Below the pieces are notes generated by a model. It searched no databases. It saw nothing but the letters and a program-made list of their open reading frames with translations, and was not told the origin of the DNA. Below are positions 9,001 to 16,722 of a stretch of 64,000 bases of DNA, one piece after another. Each line of letters opens with the position of its first letter. The stretch's first letter is position 1. The stretch lies in contig LJIE01000001.1 of NCBI GenBank assembly GCA_001281695.1, positions 2,432,586 to 2,496,585 on the forward strand, written 5' to 3'. Source of the stretch: a bacterium 336/3. Lineage in GTDB: Bacteria; Bacteroidota; Bacteroidia; Cytophagales; Thermonemataceae. Both the position numbers and the translations under genes were made by a program.

Positions 9001-11080
9001 AGTGAATAATCCTAATATTTTGTGGGATGAAAGCAGTTTTATTTATATCAAAAATAGCCCATCAGGTTGGTCACAAAGTCATTTTCCTCAATTTTCTAAA
9101 AGTACAGATGTAGGCATTATAAAAAATGATATTCAACGAAAATGGGAGTTTCAGCAAGTCCAAAACAGAATTCGAGTTACTACTTTTGGCAAGGATAGCC
9201 CAAATGGAGGGAGTGGTTTTAGCAATGTCAGTTGTGTACTCAACGATTTGCCACTGATTACCCCTTCGGATATAGATGCTTGTGCAGTCAATAGTTTGCT
9301 TCTGGTAGTTTTCGATAAAGAAAGCAAACTGCCTATTCAGGCTTTGGGAGGAACAAGTACAGGCGTTCCTATTTGTGGTAGAAGACCTTCTGTGGTATAT
9401 TATTTTTCTAACACAGCTCTTATCAATGGAGCTTTGTCTAGTGGTGTTCTGATGATACCACAAGACAGTTATGTACTTATTTTTAACAAAGGAAACATTA
9501 CACAAACTGCTTGGGATGTTGCAAAACCTGCACTATTGAGTATAGGAGCAAGCCCTGCTGCTTTGGCAACACTCAATGAGGGTGAACCCTACATTTTACT
9601 TACACAAAAAGGCGGAAATCGTTTACAAGAAATAATAGCCACATCGCTCACTACACCCACCCAAGAAACCATACAACTGGATTTTAATTTAGGAGGAGGT
9701 TTTACAAAAGGAACGGTTACATCTACCAAAATAGGTCCTGCAACCAATTGGGGAACTTTATACAAAAAAATACAAACTACGGAACCTTCCAATAGTCCTG
9801 ATGTATGGAATTTGAGTATTATCGGTGAAACAAATACAGGCATGCAAGTAGTTTTGAATAACAATGTACCTCAAAATCAGTATGCGTATGCAATTAGTAA
9901 TATAGATGCTAATATTTATCCATATTTGCGTTTAAGACTGTACAGCCGTGATAGCATCAACTTTACACCTACACAACTCAAACGTTGGCAAGTAATTTAT
10001 GATGGAGTACCTGAAGGGTTTTTGAATACAGAAAAAGTAGGTTTAGAAAAATACAAGATTACACCCAAACAAGAAGGAGAAAGTTTTAGTGTACCTTTTG
10101 CCTTTGAAAATATTTCAGGTAAAAATTTTAATACAGATTCATTATCAGTACAATACACTTTGCTCAATAAAACAAAAGGTACAGAGCAAATTCGTACATT
10201 TAAAATTAAATCCCCAAAAATCAAAGAATTTACAGAGTTTAACATTCCTGTTCAGACATTTGATAGTGATGGTGAAAATGTATTGAGAGTGTATGTAAAC
10301 CCCAAAGAAGTACCTGAACAATATTACGACAACAATATATTGGAAGTAAAGTATGATGTTTTAAGAGATAATAAAAATCCTATTTTGGATGTAACTTTTG
10401 ATGGTACTCGTATTTTGGATGGTGATATTGTTTCTCCTAATCCACTTATACGCATACGTTTGCGTGATGATAATCCATTTTTACAGAAAAAAGATACAGT
10501 AGGTCTGGATGTACGCTTCAAACGCCCTTGTGAAAATTGCGATTTTGAAAAAATTGCGTTTAGTAACCCTGATATTCGTTGGAGAAGCGAAGGCAGAAAC
10601 ATTGATTTAGAATTCACACCCAAAAACCTCACTGATGGCGTTTATACGCTTCGTGTCAATGGTGAAGATGCTAAAGGCAATAGAGCAGGAATAGAGCCTT
10701 ATCAGATTAGTTTTGAGGTGATTACAGAGTCTTCTGTTACTAATGTATTACCTTATCCCAATCCATTTTCGGGTTCTACAAGGTTTGTATTTACGCTTAC
10801 AGGCTCAGAAGTACCTCAGGAAATGAAAATACAGATTTTAACTGTTTCTGGAAAAGTAGTCAGAGAGATTACACAAAGCGAACTCGGAGCTATCCGAATT
10901 GGCAATAATATTTCTCAGTTTGCTTGGAATGGCACAGATGAATTTGGTGACAGACTTGCCAATGGCGTTTATTTGTATAGAATAATCATGAAGCTCAATG
11001 GACAAGAAATAAAACATCGAAACACCAAAGCCGACAAAGGATTTAAGAAAGGCTATGGGAAATTGTATATTTTGAGGTAA
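6023..11080 (+). CDS. porU2: PorU2-like C25 (gingipain-family) cysteine peptidase of the type IX secretion system
   Basis: This giant exported protein (1685 residues) belongs to peptidase family C25, which contains the gingipains and the T9SS sortase PorU. A signal peptide spans residues 1-28. The catalytic dyad is visible as FFGHSGAN (His647) and LLGNGCSLGD (Cys681). After the peptidase domain come several beta-sandwich regions: CARDB-like around 800-900, and others with KxxGExFxVPFAFENIS around 1350. The C-terminus is a FlgD-like/T9SS-type fold with PYPNPFSGSTRF, GVYLYRI and the end GYGKLYILR. PorU cleaves T9SS C-terminal signals and links cargo to anionic LPS. The extra length compared with PorU (about 1150 residues) fits the group named PorU2, whose role is less clear. 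It stands alone, away from other por genes. ATG 6044 is an alternative start. Confidence 0.8.
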   Translation: MKKKNVAMKYIWFTTLFLILHFNSLRAQIYGNEWINPSQSYFKIPVTQKGFYRIPQSQLIGAGMPANVNPQNIQIFHRGQEQAIFVAGEGDGVFNTTDYIDFYGKGNDGATDTELYYPIQSQQVNPYYNLHSDTTAYFVTFRTGTLGKRMNQVNLPNIGYTPENFAFEERINVLAEQLSPGRNFFASATFAYMSSYDRGEGHTSAPIYSGNRDFLISIQNATTASKKPRIEIGFVSRNSTNTALAFQVGASTGSLRTIQNTTVSNYSKGFLSLELEFSDLPTNGNLIVRALNNGGGGWFSVTYIRLLYPQSLNANNQAEKEFVLDTNVGATSLVNISNVASGSNLYDITDLNNIAQITYTGVGTISAIVPNTNANRRLFLSNNFKNIIDIKPVTFANINPSQIDYLIVSHPKLMQSAGGYSNVVQAYADYRASVAGGSYRPFVANILQLYDQFNYGEVSPMAIRNFAKYCYNNGSPKSLFLIGYSITLRPFDATYGFTYFTSYDIRTNSSHFSLNLVPTWGFPGSDVPFTAGFDGTYQYAPAIPTGRLVAQNPQQIANYLNKVKEHEDAFGKGDTWRKNILHLSGGISAGEQASLKFFLELYKTIAINDFLAASVKTVSKTTNSNVEYVNIADELNNGVALMTFFGHSGANITDIEIGQCSDDAQGYRNKGKYPMLLGNGCSLGDVYSGKSTQSDDWIFTAERGCIAWLANTSLGFASNLNNYSNRFYSNAFANAAYFGSPIGVINQQVCRSYGTSASPNLDLAHVQQMALQGDPAVRLQSGNAPDFYTQNSWLSLEGFNNTPITARADSLQLKVRIANLSKTTNQLFEISVRQTLSNGTIIDHTPEKKFNDPRKQDTLSFTIKRPQGTSFFGNNRIEVQLDWKNEIPEVFENNNIGVLEFFIPDFGAKALFPPEYSIISSQPVKLVAQASNLQLEFRDYVFELDTTNRFNSPVKRSQIVPAGSIATWETSLLTDRLPSDSIVYYWRVNYADAVNNPNILWDESSFIYIKNSPSGWSQSHFPQFSKSTDVGIIKNDIQRKWEFQQVQNRIRVTTFGKDSPNGGSGFSNVSCVLNDLPLITPSDIDACAVNSLLLVVFDKESKLPIQALGGTSTGVPICGRRPSVVYYFSNTALINGALSSGVLMIPQDSYVLIFNKGNITQTAWDVAKPALLSIGASPAALATLNEGEPYILLTQKGGNRLQEIIATSLTTPTQETIQLDFNLGGGFTKGTVTSTKIGPATNWGTLYKKIQTTEPSNSPDVWNLSIIGETNTGMQVVLNNNVPQNQYAYAISNIDANIYPYLRLRLYSRDSINFTPTQLKRWQVIYDGVPEGFLNTEKVGLEKYKITPKQEGESFSVPFAFENISGKNFNTDSLSVQYTLLNKTKGTEQIRTFKIKSPKIKEFTEFNIPVQTFDSDGENVLRVYVNPKEVPEQYYDNNILEVKYDVLRDNKNPILDVTFDGTRILDGDIVSPNPLIRIRLRDDNPFLQKKDTVGLDVRFKRPCENCDFEKIAFSNPDIRWRSEGRNIDLEFTPKNLTDGVYTLRVNGEDAKGNRAGIEPYQISFEVITESSVTNVLPYPNPFSGSTRFVFTLTGSEVPQEMKIQILTVSGKVVREITQSELGAIRIGNNISQFAWNGTDEFGDRLANGVYLYRIIMKLNGQEIKHRNTKADKGFKKGYGKLYILR

Positions 11081-11098
11081 AAGAAACATAGTGGATTT

Positions 11099-11788
11099 AT
11101 GAGCTTAATTAATATTTGTACTAAATTATATCGATATGATATAGAAGAACCACCAAAAAATTGGGATGATAACTTCAAAAATCCAGAGTATCAAACTGGT
11201 AGTGAACACAAAAACAAAGCAAATCTATATTTTTTTATAGATACAAAAGAAACAGCTAAAAAATTAGTTGAAAATGTTAAAATAAAACAATTTAATCAAT
11301 ACTACATTTCAAGTTGTGAAACTATGTATATGTTAAAAATAATAGATTTTGATGGATTAAATATATATGGAATGCTTGATGTATTGTATCATTTAAAAAT
11401 AAATGTTATGACGGATGATTTTAAGACTTATATAGATAATTCACAACTGGAAACATTTAAAAAATTTCAAGACCCATATGATACAATAAAAAATATCGAT
11501 AACAAAATAAATAAAAGCTCTCAAGATTATTTATTAAAAATAGAAGCCTTCTCAAAGTTAAAGTTAAATGATAGTTGGAAACTTGAAGAAGATAACAGCG
11601 GAGTTTTTGGACAAAGATTAACAGATTTTGATAATGGTATAGAATTTAAAAAATTAGTAGGAGCATTGAATAAAAAAATAGATGGATATAGATGGAAAGA
11701 AAATAAAGATAATGATGGATTCACATATTGCTTATTTAATTCAAAGAAATTAAGCCCACCAAAATCAGAAGTATTTCAAATGGTTTAA
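11099..11788 (+). CDS. Unrecognised AT-rich accessory protein
   Basis: I do not recognise this 229-residue soluble protein. It has no signal peptide or membrane segment. Codons are markedly more A/T-ended, with more Lys, Asn and Ile, than in the adjacent porU2-like gene, which suggests acquisition. The N-terminal part reads LYRYDI ... GSEHKNKANLYFFIDTKETA ... YISSCETMYMLKIID. An early Arg in a strand, a Gly-Ser turn, a LYFF strand and a short helix vaguely recall RES or ADP-ribosyltransferase folds. That resemblance is weak and I do not claim it as function. The C-terminus is charged, with a WK-ENKDNDGF segment. It begins 18 bases after the previous stop and could be read through from it. Confidence 0.6.
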   Translation: MSLINICTKLYRYDIEEPPKNWDDNFKNPEYQTGSEHKNKANLYFFIDTKETAKKLVENVKIKQFNQYYISSCETMYMLKIIDFDGLNIYGMLDVLYHLKINVMTDDFKTYIDNSQLETFKKFQDPYDTIKNIDNKINKSSQDYLLKIEAFSKLKLNDSWKLEEDNSGVFGQRLTDFDNGIEFKKLVGALNKKIDGYRWKENKDNDGFTYCLFNSKKLSPPKSEVFQMV

Positions 11789-11861
11789 CAAATTATAAAA
11801 ACATCCAACAAAATAATCTACCATATTTATACGTTTTTGGAATATATCAAATCCAAATAAT

Positions 11862-12293
11862 ATGATAAGCACATTATACCTTGTAATGACTTTGTTTTTA
11901 AGTGTTTTTATCCCCACGTCCCAAAAAGAATCAGATGTTATTGCCAGAAGCAACCAACTAGATAGTTTAATTATGAAATATCGTTCAAATGAGGCTGAAA
12001 AATTTTATGCAGAGAACTTTATTTTAACCACATCTATTGGAAAGAAGAAGATTAAATCAGACATTTTGAAAGATATTGCTAACAAAGAAATAAAATGGGA
12101 AGTTAATCATACATCTCAAATTGGAGTTAGAATATTAGATAAAACAGCAATATTAACGGGAATTCTGCATCAAAAAGGAAATTATATGGGTAAAGAATTT
12201 GATGTGAAACTTCATGTTACTGATACATGGGTATTCAGAAACAACGAATGGATTCTTTTGGCTGGGCATGCTTCAGCATTGCCTAATAAATAG
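11862..12293 (+). CDS. Exported NTF2-like (DUF4440/SnoaL-type) protein
   Basis: The 143-residue product has a hydrophobic start (MISTLYLVMTLFLSVFIPT) that can act as a signal peptide. It is followed by a one-domain NTF2-like fold: a helix (SNQLDSLIMKYRSNEAEKFY), then ENFILTTSIGKKK, and an ending TDTWVFRNNEWILLAGHAS. That ending is close to the usual C-terminal strand of DUF4440 proteins. Such domains form cone-shaped dimers that bind small molecules or act as catalytic scaffolds, and no active-site residues can be assigned here. It lies 73 bases downstream of the accessory gene at 11099 and 9 bases upstream of the next gene, so the last two probably form a transcript. Confidence 0.65.
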   Translation: MISTLYLVMTLFLSVFIPTSQKESDVIARSNQLDSLIMKYRSNEAEKFYAENFILTTSIGKKKIKSDILKDIANKEIKWEVNHTSQIGVRILDKTAILTGILHQKGNYMGKEFDVKLHVTDTWVFRNNEWILLAGHASALPNK

Positions 12294-12302
12294 TTTTTAC
12301 AT

Positions 12303-12833
12303 ATGGCTTGGGATTTTATCATTAGCGGAGAACTGTGTTTTTCTAGTGAAGCACAAATAGATAGATGGTTGCAAACAGAAATTCACCCAGAAAATTATGG
12401 AGATGATGTGTTTCCTTTTACAAAACCATTAAAATGGATATCGTTTGAGGAAAGTTTGACAGTCGAAAAGTTTAAACTTCGCTGGGAGGAATTTTTCAAA
12501 AGGGAAATATATCCTTTAGACTTTGAAATAGAAAAGCAAGAGACAAAATTGGTTTGGAGGGGATATCTGGATAAAGATACAGTAGTAGATTTGGGAAATG
12601 AAATTGCAGGAGCGTTTCGCTGTGCGGGTACACATGGAGCTACTGGAGAACTTTATTTTATTGGGATTGGTAATACAATTGCTCTCCAAATAACAACTAA
12701 CCCTCAAAAAACGGAAATTATAGAACTAACAGCAGAAGTAGCTGATGAATTTGTAGAATCTGAGAGAGTAATAAGTATTCTAAACTGGAGCGAAAAGCTA
12801 ATTCATGATAGAATGAAAAAGAAAAAAGGCTAA
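12303..12833 (+). CDS. Protein of unknown function
   Basis: I do not recognise this 176-residue soluble protein. It starts MAWDFIISGELCFSS and has mixed alpha/beta character. A central glycine-rich stretch (EIAGAFRCAGTHGATGELYF) is the most distinctive part, and a lysine tail closes the chain. It begins 9 bases after the NTF2-like gene and is probably cotranscribed with it. The size, lack of a signal and position in a string of small accessory genes would also suit an immunity protein of a contact-dependent toxin. No toxin gene is visible nearby, so that remains a guess. Confidence 0.6.
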   Translation: MAWDFIISGELCFSSEAQIDRWLQTEIHPENYGDDVFPFTKPLKWISFEESLTVEKFKLRWEEFFKREIYPLDFEIEKQETKLVWRGYLDKDTVVDLGNEIAGAFRCAGTHGATGELYFIGIGNTIALQITTNPQKTEIIELTAEVADEFVESERVISILNWSEKLIHDRMKKKKG

Positions 12834-12876
12834 AAAATACTTTATATTTGATAGCTTATATCTTTTAATAAGTAAT

Positions 12877-13017
12877 TTAATCCCAAATAACATCATAATC
12901 TTGTGTTTTGCCTTTTGGGTCACGACAATACAAATGAGCTGGTACTATAGTCAGTGTATAAATAGCTTTATCATTTAGAAAACTGACTTGTATATCCAAT
13001 TTTCCTTCCGTAAACAT
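12877..13017 (-). pseudogene. Short ORF, probable 3' remnant of a lost gene
   Basis: A 46-codon minus-strand ORF (ATG at 13017, TAA at 12877) lies in the 298-base gap before the gamma-glutamyltransferase gene. It reads MFTEGKLDIQVSFLND, then AIYTLTIVPAHLYC, and ends DYDVIWD, with well-formed beta-strand alternation. The reading frame continues in phase a few codons 5' of the ATG before meeting a TGA. I read it as the surviving C-terminal end of a longer gene, but a genuine small protein cannot be excluded. Confidence 0.35.
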
Positions 13018-13131
13018 CTCTGGTTTTTTTGAAGTATATTTTATTCAATACATAAAAAAATGGTTTATTGAATGATTTAACAACATTTTATCTGATACAA
13101 TCGTTATCATTAAAAATTAAACAAGTTTATC

Positions 13132-14829
13132 ATGTATATTAAACAACTAACTCTTATTGTATTTTTGATGGGTATTTTGCAGTCAAAAGCCCAAGATCGT
13201 GTAACAGGTAGAAATTTTGCCACTCGTTCGGAGGTAATTGCCCAAAACGGAATGGTAGCAACAAGCCATCCGCTTGCCACTCAGGTGGGCTTAGACGTAC
13301 TCAAAAAAGGAGGTACAGCCATTGATGCAGCCATTGCAGCCAATGCAACACTTGGACTGATGGAGCCAACAGGCTGTGGCGTTGGAGGAGATTTATTTGC
13401 CATTGTTTGGGATGCTAAAACCCAGAAATTGTATGGATTGAATGCATCTGGAAAATCCCCTAAATCACTGACACTCGATTATTTTAAACAGAAAGGCATG
13501 AAAGCCATTCCTTCGTTTGGGGTGCTTCCTGTAAGTTTACCAGGGGCAGTAGATGGTTGGTTTGAACTTCATAAAAAGTTTGGTAAACTCAAAATGCAAG
13601 ATGTTTTACAGCCTGCTATTGGTTATGCTGAAAATGGTTTTCCTGTAACTGAACTGATAGCCTATTATTTACAGGGTTCATACAATCGTTTTCAGAATAA
13701 TCCTAATTTTAAAGAAACCTACAGCATCAATGGAAAAGCTCTCCAAAAAGGAGATGTATTCAAAAATCCTTTACTTGCCAATACATATAAAAAATTGATA
13801 AAAGGTGGTAGAGATGAGTTTTACAAAGGAGAAATAGCTAAAATTATAGATGCTACCATGAAAAAACAAGGTGGTTTTTTGAGTTATGAAGATCTTGCAA
13901 GCCATCAGTCAGAATGGATAGAGCCTGTTTCAACCAATTACAGAGGTTACGATGTTTGGGAACTGCCTCCCAACGGACAAGGGGCTACAGTGCTTCAAAT
14001 GCTCAATATTTTGGAAGGTTATGAATTTAAACCCGAAGATTTTGGGACAGCTCGCCACATTCATTTGTTTACGGAAGCCAAAAAACTGGTTTTTGAAGAT
14101 AGAGCCAAATATTATGCAGACCCCAATTTTGCTAAAATTCCTCTGAAGGAGCTGATTTCTAAAGAATACGCTAAAAAACGCAGAGAACTGATAAATCAAA
14201 ACAGAGCCAATTATAATTACAAAGCAGGTGATAATTTTGCCAAAGAAACCATTTATATGTGTGTGGCAGATAAAGATGGCAACATGATTTCACTCATTCA
14301 GAGCAATTATAGAGGTATGGGTTCAGGTGTGATACCTGATGGTTTGGGTTTTATGCTACAAAATAGAGGAGAGCTTTTTAGCCTTGAAGAAGGACATAAC
14401 AATGTGTATGCACCACAAAAAAGACCATTTCATACCATTATTCCTGCATTTGTGACTAAAAATGGTAAACCACTGATGGCTTTTGGCGTGATGGGAGGGG
14501 ATTTTCAGCCTTTGGGGCATACTCAAATTATTATGAATATCGTAGATTTTAAAATGAATTTGCAAGAAGCAGGGGATGCTCCACGTATTGACCATTTGGG
14601 TTCTACAGACCCCACAGGAGCAGAAGAACGAGATGCAAGAGGAGGAACAATTACTTTAGAATCTGGATTTGATTATGAAACTATTCGCAAACTGATGCAA
14701 ATGGGGCATAAAATTGGTTATGGATTTGGGGGTTATGGTGGTTATCAGGCGATTTGGTGGGATGCTGAGAAAAAAGTGTATTATGGAGCTTCCGAAAGCC
14801 GAAAAGACGGTCAAGCAGGAGGATATTAA
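13132..14829 (+). CDS. Gamma-glutamyltransferase family protein (YwrD-like), exported
   Basis: This Ntn-hydrolase cleaves gamma-glutamyl bonds after autoprocessing into two subunits. The protein has a signal peptide ending at QSKAQ (about residue 21), then ATSHPLATQVGLDVLKKGG and EPTGCGVGGDLFAI of the large subunit. The processing site is KETIYMCVADKDGN, where Thr373 corresponds to the nucleophile that becomes the N-terminus of the small subunit. The motif reads TIY rather than the TTH of classical GGT, and the following IQSNYRGMGSGV also fits the GGT-like branch, whose substrates are less certain. The C-terminal VMGGDFQPLGH holds the glycine pair of the oxyanion hole. At 565 residues it is full length. 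The terminator directly downstream has a near-identical copy 4.9 kb away. Confidence 0.88.
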   Translation: MYIKQLTLIVFLMGILQSKAQDRVTGRNFATRSEVIAQNGMVATSHPLATQVGLDVLKKGGTAIDAAIAANATLGLMEPTGCGVGGDLFAIVWDAKTQKLYGLNASGKSPKSLTLDYFKQKGMKAIPSFGVLPVSLPGAVDGWFELHKKFGKLKMQDVLQPAIGYAENGFPVTELIAYYLQGSYNRFQNNPNFKETYSINGKALQKGDVFKNPLLANTYKKLIKGGRDEFYKGEIAKIIDATMKKQGGFLSYEDLASHQSEWIEPVSTNYRGYDVWELPPNGQGATVLQMLNILEGYEFKPEDFGTARHIHLFTEAKKLVFEDRAKYYADPNFAKIPLKELISKEYAKKRRELINQNRANYNYKAGDNFAKETIYMCVADKDGNMISLIQSNYRGMGSGVIPDGLGFMLQNRGELFSLEEGHNNVYAPQKRPFHTIIPAFVTKNGKPLMAFGVMGGDFQPLGHTQIIMNIVDFKMNLQEAGDAPRIDHLGSTDPTGAEERDARGGTITLESGFDYETIRKLMQMGHKIGYGFGGYGGYQAIWWDAEKKVYYGASESRKDGQAGGY

Positions 14830-14867
14830 CAAAAAGGGCTGATTTCAGCCCTTTTTTGTTTTATTTA
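14828..14867. terminator. Bidirectional terminator, copy A of a 40-base direct repeat
   Basis: AAAAGGGCTG pairs with CAGCCCTTTT around a 4-base ATTT loop, followed by a T-run. It serves the glutamyltransferase gene and, from the other side, the response-regulator gene. The 40 bases recur at 19703-19741 in the same orientation with a single-base deletion. Confidence 0.85.
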
Positions 14868-14920
14868 TAAATTATAAAAATTACAAGGTTTAAAATCAAG
14901 ATTATAGAATGAGATAGAAC

Positions 14921-15610
14921 TTAATTACTTTTATCTATAATATTTTTTACTTGTTGTTTATAACTGATTCCAATGGGAATATTGATGTTATCTGAAATTA
15001 AACATGAGTTATTATTTAATTGTTGTATTTCATTTTTTTGAATAATAAATTGTTTATGACACCTAACGAATCCATAAGGTTCTAATACTTTCAAGATATT
15101 TTTCATGGTGATATGCAAAACAATCATTTTTTTATCTTTAAAATGTATCTTTACATAATTTCCCACAGATTCAACAAATAAAATTTCTAATGGATAAATA
15201 GGTTCAGGATGATTTTCGATGTAAACAGTATCACTTAATAGGTCTTGTTTTTGAGATATTTGTATCTTTTGAACGGCTTTTAAAAAACGTTCCAAAGAAA
15301 CAGGCTTTAAAAGATAATCTATTACGCTATACTCATAACCAACTAATGCATATTCGCTATAAGCTGAAACCATGATTACTTTGGGTGGATGAATGAAAGA
15401 GTTTAAAAACTGTATGCCATTTAAGTCAGGCATTTCTATATCAAGAAAAATAAAATCAACAGTATGATGATTGATATAGTGAAGGGCTTCAATAGAATTA
15501 TCAAAAGTTTGTAAAACGTTGATAAAGCCCGTTTTCTTACAATGAATTTTTAAGACTTCTTGAGCATCTAACTCATCATCAATAATAATACAATTCAGGT
15601 TCACAGACAT
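14921..15610 (-). CDS. LytTR-family response regulator
   Basis: This is a two-domain transcription regulator of 229 residues. The receiver domain (1-120) has the acidic pair Asp11/Asp12, phospho-acceptor Asp57 in FIFLDIEMPDLNG, and the conserved Lys102 in DYLLKPV. The C-terminal LytTR DNA-binding domain (about 130-229) shows the usual VESVGNYVKIHF and GFVRCHKQFIIQ segments. LytTR proteins bind direct repeats upstream of their targets. The gene overlaps the 3' end of the histidine kinase gene by 10 bases, so the pair is translationally coupled. The likely targets are the divergent peptidase-type genes starting at 16723. Confidence 0.92.
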   Translation of the reverse strand: MSVNLNCIIIDDELDAQEVLKIHCKKTGFINVLQTFDNSIEALHYINHHTVDFIFLDIEMPDLNGIQFLNSFIHPPKVIMVSAYSEYALVGYEYSVIDYLLKPVSLERFLKAVQKIQISQKQDLLSDTVYIENHPEPIYPLEILFVESVGNYVKIHFKDKKMIVLHITMKNILKVLEPYGFVRCHKQFIIQKNEIQQLNNNSCLISDNINIPIGISYKQQVKNIIDKSN

Positions 15611-16593
15611 AACTCTAAATTTGCTATGAATTTACTGTTTTCTTGTTTAATAATCAATCTGTATTTGTCTGAGTATTTAAAATCCAGTCTCTGACGTAAA
15701 TTTGATAAACCTGTTCCCAAAGATTCTGCATTGGGCGTTTTGATCATATAATTACTGGTTTTTAGTAAAACTTGGCTCTCAACTACCTCCAAATCAATTT
15801 GAATATGGCTTTCTTGGTTATTGGAAATGCCATGTTTAAAGCAATTTTCTATCAAAACAATGAGAACATTTGGAGGTATCATTAAATTCCAATTCTTGAT
15901 ATCAATATTGACCTCCAATTTTACTTTTTTGGAAAGTCTTCTTCTTTCAAATGCAATATAACTTTCAATAAAATCAATCTCTTTTTTTAGCTCAATCAGA
16001 TTCATTTCTGTGGTTTCTAACTGATATCTAAGCATTTGGGCTAATTGTGTAACCATGTCTGCTGCTGAGGCTGAGTTTTGAAGACACTGTAAATAAATGC
16101 TATTCAAAGTATTGAATAAAAAGTGAGGGTTTAATTGTTGCCTGAGGAGCTTTATCTCAGATAATAACTTTCTGTTTTTATATAAATCATATTCATTTTT
16201 ATACTTGATACGGTCATAAATGATGTAAATGAGCGTTGTAAATAACTGGAGGAAAATCATTGAAAACAAATGAAAAATAAAATTGTTGCTATAAACTTCA
16301 ACATCAGAGAAAGGAAATAGAAGAGCAAAAACAAGAGAAATGATAATCAAAGAAGTGATATAAACTATAAAGAAACGAATGTAATAATGCTTAAAAAATA
16401 AAAACTCTAACAAGGCTATATGAAAAATAGCCATCAAAAAATATACGAAGAATAAACGAAATTGAAAAGCCAATCCAAAATACAATGTATCTGAAACTCC
16501 TTTGGGTATTAAAAAGCTCATTATAGAGCAAAGAAGCCCCAAAATACCCAAAATTATTTTCCATTGATGATTTTTTAGAAATTTCATAAGCAT
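15601..16593 (-). CDS. LytS-type sensor histidine kinase
   Basis: The N-terminal part has four hydrophobic segments (about residues 13-30, 38-62, 72-95 and 106-126) with very short external loops, so it probably senses membrane or lipophilic signals. The cytoplasmic part is a His_kinase domain with phospho-acceptor His157 in QQLNPHFLFNTLN. An ATP-binding domain follows, with LIVLIENCFKHG (N box) and GTGLSNLRQRL (G box). No periplasmic sensory domain is present. It is cotranscribed with the response regulator that follows. MLMKFLKN offers a second start two codons later. The gene faces the metallopeptidase-like lipoprotein gene across a 129-base divergent control region. Confidence 0.9.
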   Translation of the reverse strand: MLMKFLKNHQWKIILGILGLLCSIMSFLIPKGVSDTLYFGLAFQFRLFFVYFLMAIFHIALLEFLFFKHYYIRFFIVYITSLIIISLVFALLFPFSDVEVYSNNFIFHLFSMIFLQLFTTLIYIIYDRIKYKNEYDLYKNRKLLSEIKLLRQQLNPHFLFNTLNSIYLQCLQNSASAADMVTQLAQMLRYQLETTEMNLIELKKEIDFIESYIAFERRRLSKKVKLEVNIDIKNWNLMIPPNVLIVLIENCFKHGISNNQESHIQIDLEVVESQVLLKTSNYMIKTPNAESLGTGLSNLRQRLDFKYSDKYRLIIKQENSKFIANLELCL

Positions 16594-16611
16594 TATATCT
16601 TTTTAACTTGA

Positions 16612-16638
16612 TTTTTGATGAATGCAATTCATCAAAAA
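16612..16638. promoter_or_regulatory. Palindromic operator candidate in the divergent LytTR/peptidase control region
   Basis: TTTTTGATGAAT and its exact complement ATTCATCAAAAA flank a 3-base GCA spacer, giving 12-base perfect arms. The right half-site (TTCATCAAAAA) recurs at 16702-16712, ten bases before the lipoprotein start codon. There is no T-run arrangement that would make it a terminator for either gene, so a regulator binding site is the better reading. Confidence 0.5.
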
Positions 16639-16722
16639 GAAGTTTTATACGTCAAATAACAGTTTTTTTATAATTTTTTAGGTGATTAATTTGGCTTTCA
16701 CTTCATCAAAAATATCACAAAA

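Noticed and set aside
9071-9864. Minus-strand open frames inside the PorU2-like gene
   Set aside because: They lie antisense to a continuous coding frame with clear domains.
10324-10632. Antisense frame of 102 codons inside the PorU2-like gene
   Set aside because: Shadow of the main frame, with an Arg/Ser-rich composition typical of antisense reading.
11099-11788. Firm call of a RES or ADP-ribosyltransferase toxin
   Set aside because: Similarity is limited to a few scattered residues; catalytic residues cannot be aligned.
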